64,000 nt of DNA from Candidatus Neomarinimicrobiota bacterium (GTDB taxonomy: Bacteria; Fidelibacterota; UBA2242; B5-G15): positions 62,001-126,000 of the forward strand of contig JACDNV010000002.1 in NCBI GenBank assembly GCA_017656425.1, given 5' to 3'. A model generated the notes under the pieces. That model did no database searches. It worked only from the letters and a program-made list of their open reading frames with translations, and had not been told where the DNA came from. Below, in pieces: positions 27,946 through 35,886 of the stretch; position 1 is the first letter of the stretch, and each line of letters starts with the position of its first letter. The translations under genes and the position numbers were made by a program.

Positions 27946-28140
27946 TGTTTAATAAAATTTAGGTTTATTGATATAATGCTTAAATATTTGATAGGATTGT
28001 TTAATTCGAGGGGAAAAAATTTTAGAAAATTCAAAAAAAAGACTTGACAAAAGATTATGGGGGGTTATATTTATTTATATAAAAAGCGGAATTAAAAATG
28101 AAAAGTTATCAGAAGATAAAGATTGTGAGTAATTTGAGGG
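27944..28140 (+). repeat. Leader/promoter repeat, copy A
   Basis: The stretch from TTTGTTTAATAAA to about GAAGATAAAG matches 30036-30215 with small substitutions and indels, including GCTTAAATATTTGATAG, AATTCGAGG and the block CTTGACAAAAGATTATGGGGGG. It carries a promoter. The rest of the gap to 28261 holds only a possible 32-codon ORF (28098-28196, starting MKSYQKIKIV) without a ribosome-binding site, which I do not count as a gene. Confidence 0.8.
28044..28071 (+). promoter_or_regulatory. Promoter in leader repeat A
   Basis: TTGACA (28044-28049), 16-base spacer containing a run of six G, then TATATT (28066-28071). It would drive the T9SS-tagged protein gene at 28262 through a leader of about 180 bases. 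Confidence 0.65.
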
Positions 28141-28261
28141 ATAGAACTTTTAATAATTTCGATATATCTTTAGAGATAATAAAAGATGGTGAATAATGGA
28201 AACGAGTTTTTAAAATATTAATAGTGGTAGTATTATCTGTAATAAGGAGGAATATTTAAAT

Positions 28262-29143
28262 ATGTTAAGGGTAATTTTATTAACATTAATACTAATTTGT
28301 TTTTTTAGTGAACAGGTAGGTGCTCAATCTAATTATGATACATTGTATTACTATGATCCATACAATATAGAAGCGTGTCCACTAATACTCCATGCTAGCA
28401 TTGTAAATCTTGCGGTAAAGTTTGAACCTATAAGCAATCGTAGTTACTCAATTAGAGAGATTCACCTTCTTATAGCCCCTGACCCATCCGGGTTTTATTC
28501 AATTGGCGATACCGCACCTATTTGTATTCATAGTGCTGGTACAGATACATCTCCGGGGAAAATTTTATTAGAAATTCCTGTAACTATTAATGGTAGTTCA
28601 GAGATTTATCCCAATTGGAAAATAATTGATTTATCAAGTTACTCAGAGCTAAGTGGGCTTATTGGTGATTTCTGGGTTAGCGGTTTGACAGTTTTATCAA
28701 GCCTGGTGCACAACCCCTTTTTATCAACTTTCAATGAGAACACATTTGTATACTCCAATATGAGATGGGTAAAAAAAGGTGCTCCTGGGCTTTTTATAAA
28801 GGCAGTTATAGAATACGAAGGAATGGAAATAAATGAGAAAGTAGGTGCTGAATACCCTCTGGAGTTTCTAACGTATAGCTATCCAAATCCGTTTAACATC
28901 TCAACCAATATTGTGTTTTATTTACCTTTTTCTTCGGATATATTGTTAACTATTTATGATTTAACTGGTAATGTAATAAAGGAATATTCTATAATAAGTT
29001 GTTTACCAGGTTATAATGAAGTAAAATGGGATGGTAGAAACAAGAATGGTATCATAGTGCCTACCGGGGTTTATTTGTACAAAGTATCTCTTAAAGGAGC
29101 AAGTGCAAAAACGCATAAGGAAAAGATTACATTTATAAGATAA
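28262..29143 (+). CDS. Secreted protein of unknown function with T9SS sorting domain
   Basis: 293 residues. A signal peptide (LRVILLTLILICFFSEQVGA) is cleaved near AQS. The middle (about 25-205) has beta-type composition and no family I recognise; it includes CPLILHASIVNLAV and REIHLLIAPDPSGFY. From about residue 212 a T9SS sorting domain follows: YSYPNPFNISTNIVFYLP, ILLTIYDLTGNVIKEY, KWDGRNKNG, VPTGVYLYKVS. AAGGAGG lies 9 bases before the ATG. It is expected to be exported by Sec and then displayed or released by T9SS. Confidence 0.85.
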   Translation: MLRVILLTLILICFFSEQVGAQSNYDTLYYYDPYNIEACPLILHASIVNLAVKFEPISNRSYSIREIHLLIAPDPSGFYSIGDTAPICIHSAGTDTSPGKILLEIPVTINGSSEIYPNWKIIDLSSYSELSGLIGDFWVSGLTVLSSLVHNPFLSTFNENTFVYSNMRWVKKGAPGLFIKAVIEYEGMEINEKVGAEYPLEFLTYSYPNPFNISTNIVFYLPFSSDILLTIYDLTGNVIKEYSIISCLPGYNEVKWDGRNKNGIIVPTGVYLYKVSLKGASAKTHKEKITFIR

Positions 29144-29170
29144 CTAAACGATGAAGGGGGGGAGGGTAAG

Positions 29171-29809
29171 ATGTATCTAAAAAATCCAAGTAAATTGATA
29201 ACATTAATTTTATCATTGATCTTGTTCATAGGTAGTAATACTATTATGGCACAAAAATATTTTAAGGATAGACTTTTGATAAAACTAAAAAGTGGTGTTA
29301 TTGTAAAACCTAGGAGAATGAAGATAGGTAAAAAGTACAGGTATACGTCAGGGATAAAATCTTTAGATGGATTGAATATAAAGAAGAGTGTTTTGAGAAT
29401 GGAAAAAGTATTTAATGATGAAATTAATAATGAAATGTCACAATACTACAGAATAATCTTTGAAGATACTGTTAAAAATTTAAAGATATTAAAGAAGAAA
29501 TATTTAAATTTACCTATAATAGAATCAATTAAATTAATAGAAATTCCTGAATTGTTAGCAGAACAGAATCATCCAGATGATCCATATTACAATTTTTCAA
29601 TAAATGGAGACGGAGGGATCTCTCAGGAACAGTGGTATCTTTACAATGATGGAGATATGAATGATGATAATGTGGTTGATGGTGAGTATCTCATAGCAGA
29701 ATGGGTATATGAAGAAATAGATTATTGTTCTGGAATAAATGGAATAAGCGAGAAGGATTGTATAAGGAGAGGAAGTACAAAGATGTTAGAGAGAATAAAT
29801 CAGGAATAG
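29171..29809 (+). pseudogene. Truncated subtilisin-type (S8) protease: signal, propeptide and first catalytic strand only
   Basis: 212 residues. The signal peptide (residues about 8-28) is followed by a propeptide-like region (YFKDRLLIKLKSG) and then NHPDDPYYNFSINGDGG...QWYLYNDGD, the segment that in T9SS-exported subtilases joins the propeptide to the catalytic domain (usual form: PNDPxxxxQWxLxN). None of the catalytic Asp, His or Ser motifs follows; the frame drifts and stops at 29807-29809. No intact coding sequence is seen in 29810-30035. The most economical reading is a decayed protease gene; a stand-alone inhibitor-like propeptide is possible but less likely. Confidence 0.6.
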
Positions 29810-30035
29810 AGAGAAAAATTAGTGTTGTTAGAATAATTATTGATGATAAATCCTTTTTGAGGTTAGTAGTGATGATGAGTATGGAGTACAGTGATTATAA
29901 ACAAGGTTGGGGTATAAATATGAAGCCGGAGATTTGTGATATAGTGTAACCTTAATTCAACTACATTCCATCGTGGTTACATTGCATGCTTGGTTATAAA
30001 AAATGTGATTTTTATGACTTCTTTGGAACCATTTT

Positions 30036-30220
30036 ACTTTGTTTAATAAATATTAGGTGTATTGACATAAAAGCTTAAATATTTGATAGAATTTTATAAT
30101 TCGAGGAGAAACAAATTTTAGAAAGATTTAATAAAAGACTTGACAAAAGATTATGGGGGGAGTAAAATAATAAATGTAAAATGTAAAATTAAGAATGAAG
30201 AGTTGTAAGGAGATAAATCT
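30036..30220 (+). repeat. Leader/promoter repeat, copy B
   Basis: Counterpart of 27944-28140. Conserved blocks are TTTGTTTAATAAA, GCTTAAATATTTGATAGAAT, AATTCGAGGAGAAA, GACTTGACAAAAGATTATGG with six G in total, and AATTAAGAATGAAGAGTTGT. Here the repeat runs directly into the ribosome-binding site (AAGGAG, 30207-30212) of the broken gene at 30222. Confidence 0.8.
30140..30168 (+). promoter_or_regulatory. Promoter in leader repeat B
   Basis: TTGACA (30140-30145), 17-base spacer with the same G-run as copy A, then TAAAAT (30163-30168). Confidence 0.65.
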
Positions 30221-30221
30221 T

Positions 30222-30706
30222 ATGATTAATTCAGTGGGGAGATTACATCTATTTGTATGCTGTTCCTTTAAAATAATAACTATTGCCACTTTTACAATAC
30301 TTTTAATTGCCAAATCACGTCCACAAACTTCAGTAATAGTAAAAGGTAAAGTACTTGATAGTTACTCTAAAATCGGTATTCAAGGAGCAAAGGTTAGTTT
30401 TATAAATGAATACAAAGATACATTTTCAACTTATTCCGATAATGAGGGTAATTATACAATAAATTTTTCAATAATAGAAATTGGGGATAAAAAAGGGCAA
30501 AACACTCTACTTGGATATAAACTATATCAAAATTATCCTGATCCTTTCATTCCTTGGATGTGAGTAGCTTTTGAAATATCAGAGCTTTCAATAGTTGGTA
30601 CAATCATTTATGACATGTATGGCATAGCATATCAAAAAATAAAAGCTTTCAATTATTAGAAAATAGTGGGTATGAGGTGTTCATTTCGGGTTGTGACAGT
30701 AAGTGA
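30222..30706 (+). pseudogene. Broken T9SS cargo gene (carboxypeptidase-regulatory-like domain plus damaged sorting domain)
   Basis: From ATG 30222 the frame encodes a signal-like segment (FKIITIATFTILLIAKS), a CarboxypepD_reg-like beta-sandwich (VKGKVLDSYSKIGIQGAKVS, then YSDNEGNYTINFS) and the start of a sorting domain (LYQNYPDPFIPW). It halts at TGA 30561-30563. The same frame then continues VAFEISELSIV and IIYDMYG, which is the next part of a sorting domain, stops at TAG 30657-30659, and the remainder (SGYEVFISG) is in another frame. At least two stops and one frameshift mark it as decayed. Confidence 0.7.
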
Positions 30707-30739
30707 AAAATTATAATTGAAAAATAAAATTGGGAGGAA

Positions 30740-31269
30740 ATGATGAAACTAAAATATTTTTAATCTTAATTTCATTTTCATTATTTGTAAACCTTCATGG
30801 AAGTTCGGGAAAAATTCCAGAAAATTTATCTAATAATACAAAAATTTATAAAGAGTGGATAAATATGGGATTAGGGCATGGGACCCTGCCTTTTGTGATA
30901 AACATGGCTATAAGTTATAACTTCGGATATAGATCATTTCACCAGGTTGCATATAACTTTTTTGAAGATCACCCTCTTTTTGGGACCCCTCTCCACATCG
31001 TACGTGCGATCAATTACGGTATGGGTGTGAGGAAAACCAACCGATTCTTACATATATCAATTTTTTCAGGTCCAGCATTTTCATATATCCGAAGGGAATA
31101 TAAAGGGAGCGAGAGAAGTAAAAAGACTGTCGGTATTGTTATAAATACTCAATTGTTTATTAAACCCATTGCAGAAATAGGACTTGGAGTTGAACTCTAC
31201 TATAATTTAAACTTTGAAAAGAATGTTAGTGCAATTCGATTTTCGTTTCATTTTAATAACACAAAATAA
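30740..31269 (+). pseudogene. Outer-membrane beta-barrel-like protein with frameshifted signal peptide
   Basis: GGGAGG (30732-30737) precedes ATGATGAAACTAAAATAT (30740), which would begin a signal peptide MMKLKYF but runs into TAA at 30761-30763. Adding one T to the run of five (30757-30761) gives MMKLKYFLILISFSLFVNLH and the 170-codon frame ending at 31269. The mature part (WINMGLGHGTLPFVINMAIS; IVINTQLFIKPIAEIGLG; aromatic C-terminal strand AIRFSFHF) looks like a small outer-membrane barrel. An unbroken alternative starts at TTG 30730 but would overlap its own ribosome-binding site. Whether this is decay, a sequencing error or slippage cannot be decided here. Confidence 0.6.
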
Positions 31270-31272
31270 AAA

Positions 31273-31446
31273 GAAGGAGGGAGTCAATACTTACAGAAAG
31301 GAAATACATTCCAGGGGTTTATAGTATCAGTTTCAATGGTAAAAATTTGCCGAGTGGGATATATTTTATAAGGATTAATTATGATCCAATGGATGAAGGC
31401 AGTAAATCAAAGGTTTTTGTAAGAAAGGTTTTACTGACAAAATAAA
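31273..31446 (+). pseudogene. Orphan 3' fragment of a T9SS sorting domain (duplicate of 27733-27906)
   Basis: From GAAGGAGGG to the TAA at 31444-31446 this repeats the end of the metalloprotease gene at a constant offset of 3540 bases, with about nine substitutions by eye. It encodes SILTERKYIPGVYSISFNG and LPSGIYFIRINYD, ending KVLLTK, but has no start, no upstream YPNPFN motif and is not in frame with the barrel-like gene before it. The 31491-31693 gap holds no gene; an AT-only 10-base inverted repeat (31607-31616 with 31622-31631) precedes a T-run. Confidence 0.85.
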
Positions 31447-31468
31447 ATAGTGATGTCTCGCTAATATT

Positions 31469-31495
31469 AGCCGACCTTGAAGGGTCGGCTTTTTC
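31469..31495 (+). terminator. Intrinsic terminator (duplicate copy)
   Basis: AGCCGACC (31469-31476) pairs with GGTCGGCT (31483-31490), followed by TTTTC. Same stem as 27917-27938, retained with the orphan sorting-domain fragment. Confidence 0.85.
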
Positions 31496-31693
31496 TTGCG
31501 ATTTGGTAGTGAGTAAGAAATAATTAGAGTATAGAGTTATACTATAAATTTCTTATTGAATTAATCTATGTTTTAACTATATTTAGCAAAAACATAATTT
31601 TTTGTAAAATATTTTTTCTATAAAAATATTTTTTTAATCGCTTTAAAATGTTATATTAATTATTATGAATTTTGATAAAATTTAGAGGCATAT

Positions 31694-33094
31694 ATGAGTG
31701 GTAGCAAGATTTCCCGTAGAAAATTTATAGCAAGTTTAGGAGTACTAACAGCTGGTGCTGTTGTAAATCCTTTTAGAAGAATATCATCAATATATGGATT
31801 TGGCAAACATAGCTCACTTGATTATCTGACGGCAGTTGCAGTAACTCGTGCAAACAGTTATGATGATTATAGTCTGATAAAAAATAAAGTTCAGCATCTT
31901 TTTGAGTCTCTGGATGGAATAAGCGATATCGTATCGTCCGGTAAAAAAGTGGGTATAAAAATTAATCTCACAGGTGGAGCTGGATTTGCATTCCATGATA
32001 AATTGAAGGGAAAGGATATCGGAGAAGTAATGTGGACTCATCCAGCTGTTTTAAAGGCTGTGTGTGAATTAATAATTGATAGTGGAGTGAAGGCATCGGA
32101 TATATATGTTTTGGAAGCAATAAGTAGAGATGATACATCATACTCTGATTTTGGATACGAGTATGTTGTAGATAAATTAGGTTTGAATTTTATAAACATA
32201 AACTATAAGGAGCCATACGATTCATTTGTAGAAGTCCCGGTTGGTAAAAATTATTACAATTATGAAAAATTTACACTCAACAGAATCCTGACAGAAATTG
32301 ATGTTTATATCTCAATACCCAAAATGAAACATCACTATGCTGCAGGCACTACGCAGTCTTTAAAAAATCAGGTAGGAATAGCTCCAAGAGATATATATAC
32401 CGGTGAATATAGACGAGAGGTGCTTCACTGTGGTAAAACGTCTCCAGATAAAAAGGAGGAGAAGTCATATCTCCCACGATCTATTGTTGATCTGAATAGA
32501 GCACGACCGGTTCACCTTGCAGTAATCGATGGGATAAAGAGTGCGAATGGTGGAGAAGGTGTATGGAATCCAACCTTTGAGCCAGCTGAGTATCATTTCC
32601 TTCTTGCTGGTAAAGACCCTGTAGCTACAGATTCTATTGCCACATATATAATGGGCAGGAATCCAGAAGGTGAAAAGATAGAAAGACCTGAAGGTGATGA
32701 GTGTGATAATCACCTTTATCTTGCCAATCAACTTGGTATGGGGACGAATGTACTATCTACAATAGAACTTGTTGGAGATGGTGCTGAAGATGTAGGTCTT
32801 TCAATATGTGGTAGAGAAAGAGTAAATCCCACAGAAATTAAACTACATAGAAATTATCCCAATCCCTTTAATTCGTCTACGATCATTGAATTCTATCTAC
32901 CAAGAGATATGGAAGTAAAGCTTGATATTTACAACATAAGGGGGCAAAGAGTTGTAAGGCTTGTGGATAAGACTCTATATTCTGGTAAATATAAATTCGT
33001 CTGGAAGCCAAACGGTTTACCCTCAGGTGTATACTTTGCAAAGCTACGAGCAGGAAGAGTGGTAAAATCAGTTAAGATGATGTATTTAAAATAA
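31694..33094 (+). CDS. DUF362-domain protein with Tat signal and C-terminal T9SS sorting domain
   Basis: 466 residues. The N-terminus is a twin-arginine signal (KISRRKFIASLGVLTAGAVV). The body matches DUF362: GKKVGIKINLTGG, MWTHPAVLKAVCELIIDSG, YISIPKMKHHYAAGTTQSLK, LNRARPVHLAVIDGI, FLLAGKDPVATDSIATYIMG. From about residue 385 comes a sorting domain: HRNYPNPFNSSTIIEFYLP, LDIYNIRGQRVVRLVD, LPSGVYFAKLRAGR. DUF362 proteins often accompany iron-sulfur clusters; no ferredoxin cysteines are visible here. The domains predict folding in the cytoplasm, Tat export, then T9SS surface delivery. A possible -10 (TATATT) lies upstream but no clear -35. Confidence 0.88.
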   Translation: MSGSKISRRKFIASLGVLTAGAVVNPFRRISSIYGFGKHSSLDYLTAVAVTRANSYDDYSLIKNKVQHLFESLDGISDIVSSGKKVGIKINLTGGAGFAFHDKLKGKDIGEVMWTHPAVLKAVCELIIDSGVKASDIYVLEAISRDDTSYSDFGYEYVVDKLGLNFININYKEPYDSFVEVPVGKNYYNYEKFTLNRILTEIDVYISIPKMKHHYAAGTTQSLKNQVGIAPRDIYTGEYRREVLHCGKTSPDKKEEKSYLPRSIVDLNRARPVHLAVIDGIKSANGGEGVWNPTFEPAEYHFLLAGKDPVATDSIATYIMGRNPEGEKIERPEGDECDNHLYLANQLGMGTNVLSTIELVGDGAEDVGLSICGRERVNPTEIKLHRNYPNPFNSSTIIEFYLPRDMEVKLDIYNIRGQRVVRLVDKTLYSGKYKFVWKPNGLPSGVYFAKLRAGRVVKSVKMMYLK

Positions 33095-33348
33095 AATATC
33101 TTTCCTTTGACTCACCTTATTTTCCAAGGTACTTGATAGTTTATCTTGTATTGCAGTTAAATATTAAATGACTGAAAATGAAAAAGATAGTTTGGGATTC
33201 TACATCCTGCTACAATGAAGATCAATTTAGTAAAATGTGATAGCACTTGAAAATTTTCTTGAAATTGTAGCGGAAATTATATCTATTTGTGATGACCTGA
33301 GGTAAGCGTATAGTAACGATAATCAATTTAAGGCATAATTTAGTTTTA
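33095..33348. other. Intergenic region between convergent genes, no intact gene
   Basis: Contains a few protein-like scraps, for example IALENFLEIVAEIISICDDL on the plus strand near 33240-33303, but with stops on both sides and no start signal. No convincing terminator hairpin is seen. Confidence 0.4.
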
Positions 33349-35031
33349 TTATGATTTGAACATATTTATAACCTGCTTTTTACTCATGATTTTTCCTGAT
33401 AGAAAGCCACAAATATTCCAGTCGGCATTTAGAAAATTTTCTATGATATTTTGGTTAACATTTTCTTCAATCAGTGGATAAAATTTGCCTTTTTCTTTCC
33501 TGCCAGTGTAAAAAAGTTTACCTGTTTTAAAAAGTATATCAAGAATTGCAAATCCCAGTGTTATTTTTATTTCTTTGCCGGGTAGTTCTTCCTTGATATA
33601 TACTTTCCCATTTTCAATATTAAATTCGCATGGTTTTAAACTTTCATCAATAATCTTCTTTATAAAATTTATAATTCTCGTAATGATAAATAATGTGGCT
33701 ATATTTTTTCTTTTAAATTCATTGCATTCGTAAGCAATGTAGGTTGATCTTAGTATTTCAACACAGTCTATTTCAAATCTGTCTTTGATTATTTTATTAT
33801 ATAAATCGGATTCGGGGGTTAGATAAAATATTGAAGGTCCTATCAAACATTTTTTCCCAGAAAGAAACAGGATTGATTTTAACATATCATCTATTGTATC
33901 ACCTGGCATACCAAGGATAATATAGGCTATTACCGGTAAATTGATTTTTTCGCAAAATCTTAGAATTTCCGAAAAATATCCCGTTGTTACAGGTCGCATC
34001 AGAGCCTGCTGGAAGTTCTCGTTTGTATGAACAAGCGATAAGTTTAGATATTCAAAACCAGCCTTTTTCATTTTGTGTACTGTATTCTTATCAAGATTTG
34101 ATGCAGTGATTCCATTCATAGCATAAAGAGATAAATTTTTATTTGGATAATATTTTATGATACAATCAAGAAGGTTATTTAGCCATTTTTTATTTTGTCC
34201 AAAATTATCATCTTCAAAGTCAAAAGATGTAAAACCATTTTTTACTTTTTCATCTATTTCATCAATCACATTTTCGACGCTTCTTGTCCTTGTCCTGTCT
34301 CCCATTACTTTATAAATTGAGCAAAATTTACATTTGTATGGGCATCCTCTGGATGACATAATCATTGCATGTTTTTTACCATTTAAAGTGAAATCACTGA
34401 CATAATCAATATTGTAATCAGGGTGGGGTACTGAGTCAAGGTCTTCAATCAAAGATGTTCTATTAATTGTGGTTTTTCCATTCTTTATATATGCAAGGTT
34501 TGGAATGGATTCTATTGGAGCTCTTTTATTCTCAATATAGCCCAATAGGTTTCCTAAACTTAATTCACCTTCTCCAATTATTACAAAATCAGCGCCATTC
34601 TTTAGGTATACATCTGGTCTTATTGAGGCATCAATACCTCCTACAATTACCTTCGCATTCTGCACTTTTTTTCGTATACATTCGATTAATTCGAATGTAG
34701 TCTTTGAGTATGTGGTAAACATACTCGAGATACAAAAAATTTCTCCATCATCTGGTATATTGGTCATCATTTCATCTTTACTGAGTCCAAATCGGTAATA
34801 GTTTTTATAAAGGGAAAATGGAGATGTATTTTCATGATAAAATTGGAGTAGCGGTTTAAATATTTCCGGTGGATTAATTTTCTTCTTTTTATTGTTTCTA
34901 AAGTCTAAAATTTTGACATTATAGCAATTTTTTACTGTTGTTGCTATTTGAATAAGTCCAAGGGGGATATTTCTTATAGGTGTTGTGTAAAAATCCTCTA
35001 TTTGCGGTTGGATAAAATAAACATTTTTCAT
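33349..35031 (-). CDS. B12-binding-like radical SAM protein
   Basis: 560 residues. The N-terminal 180 resemble the Rossmann domain of B12-binding radical SAM enzymes (NIPLGLIQIATTVKN; VIVGGIDASIRPDVYLKNGA; DFVIIGEGE) but lack a DxHxxG cobalamin motif. The radical SAM core has SSRGCPYKCKFCSIY (CxxxCxxC) and later LIYLNLSLVHTNE-like strands and IAYIILGMPGDT. A C-terminal 120-residue extension carries no motif I recognise. It is transcribed alone and convergently to the DUF362 gene. Members of this class methylate or rearrange diverse substrates; none can be predicted here. Confidence 0.85.
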   Translation of the reverse strand: MKNVYFIQPQIEDFYTTPIRNIPLGLIQIATTVKNCYNVKILDFRNNKKKKINPPEIFKPLLQFYHENTSPFSLYKNYYRFGLSKDEMMTNIPDDGEIFCISSMFTTYSKTTFELIECIRKKVQNAKVIVGGIDASIRPDVYLKNGADFVIIGEGELSLGNLLGYIENKRAPIESIPNLAYIKNGKTTINRTSLIEDLDSVPHPDYNIDYVSDFTLNGKKHAMIMSSRGCPYKCKFCSIYKVMGDRTRTRSVENVIDEIDEKVKNGFTSFDFEDDNFGQNKKWLNNLLDCIIKYYPNKNLSLYAMNGITASNLDKNTVHKMKKAGFEYLNLSLVHTNENFQQALMRPVTTGYFSEILRFCEKINLPVIAYIILGMPGDTIDDMLKSILFLSGKKCLIGPSIFYLTPESDLYNKIIKDRFEIDCVEILRSTYIAYECNEFKRKNIATLFIITRIINFIKKIIDESLKPCEFNIENGKVYIKEELPGKEIKITLGFAILDILFKTGKLFYTGRKEKGKFYPLIEENVNQNIIENFLNADWNICGFLSGKIMSKKQVINMFKS

Positions 35032-35069
35032 GATTATAATTTAACCAATATTTTTCTATTGGAGGTCAT

Positions 35070-35873
35070 ATGAGTATATGGGATTCGATAATTTTGGGGG
35101 TAGTACAAGGGTTCACAGAGTTTTTACCGGTGAGCAGTTCAGGGCATCTTGTCGTTATGGAACATTTTCTGGGGTTAAAGTTTCAGAGTTTAACATTTGA
35201 AGTTATTGTGCATTTCGGGACGTTTTTAGCCGTTGTGATTGCCTTCCGGAAAGAGATTATATCTTTGATAATTGGCTTTTTCCGTGGGCTTTTCAGCAAG
35301 AATGTAATCAGTAATATAAAACTTGATTCCGACTTTAGAGTGGCAGTGTATATAATTATTGGTACAATCCCTGCTGTCATTGTTGGGTTGTTCTTGAAGG
35401 ATCAAATTTTAGCAATTTTTCACAATTTGAACCTTGTTGGAATAACTTTGATAATTACAGGAGTAATTTTATTCATCACAAGGATTATATATATAGGCAA
35501 TAAAAGGGTTAGTCTGCTATCTTCAGTAATTGTTGGTATAAGTCAGGCATTTGCAGTACTTCCAGGTATATCAAGATCAGGGGTTACAATAAGCACCGGT
35601 CTTTTTATGGGGCTATCGAGAACTGAGGCAGTAAAATTTTCATTTTTACTCTCTCTGCCAGCAATTTTGGGTGCTAACGTTCTCGAGCTGATGCAGGTGG
35701 GGAATGAAGAATCATCCATCCCATTTTTATTTTATTTAGTTGGTTTTGTTTCTGCATTTATCTCGGGTTTTATCGCTATTAAAGTACTGATCAAAATGGT
35801 TCAAACGGGGAGGTTTAGTTTATTCAGTATTTATTGTATATCTCTCGGGATACTTATCTTAATCTTTCTATAA
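35070..35873 (+). CDS. uppP: Undecaprenyl-diphosphatase (BacA/UppP)
   Basis: 267 residues, normal size. Catalytic motifs VVQGFTEFLPVSSSGHLVV and LPGISRSGVTIS are present with about eight transmembrane segments. It recycles undecaprenyl pyrophosphate to the carrier lipid used for peptidoglycan and surface glycans, such as those predicted from 44010-56405. GGAGG lies just before the ATG. It is divergent from the radical SAM gene. Confidence 0.95.
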   Translation: MSIWDSIILGVVQGFTEFLPVSSSGHLVVMEHFLGLKFQSLTFEVIVHFGTFLAVVIAFRKEIISLIIGFFRGLFSKNVISNIKLDSDFRVAVYIIIGTIPAVIVGLFLKDQILAIFHNLNLVGITLIITGVILFITRIIYIGNKRVSLLSSVIVGISQAFAVLPGISRSGVTISTGLFMGLSRTEAVKFSFLLSLPAILGANVLELMQVGNEESSIPFLFYLVGFVSAFISGFIAIKVLIKMVQTGRFSLFSIYCISLGILILIFL

Positions 35874-35886
35874 ATTAGCAGGGGAA

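Noticed and set aside
28098-28196. 32-codon ORF starting MKSYQKIKIV in leader repeat A
   Set aside because: No ribosome-binding site and not preserved in leader repeat B, where the aligned codons are interrupted.
29725-29949. 74-codon plus-strand ORF
   Set aside because: No ribosome-binding site, overlaps the truncated subtilase in another frame, and low-complexity basic composition; probably chance in AT-rich decayed DNA.
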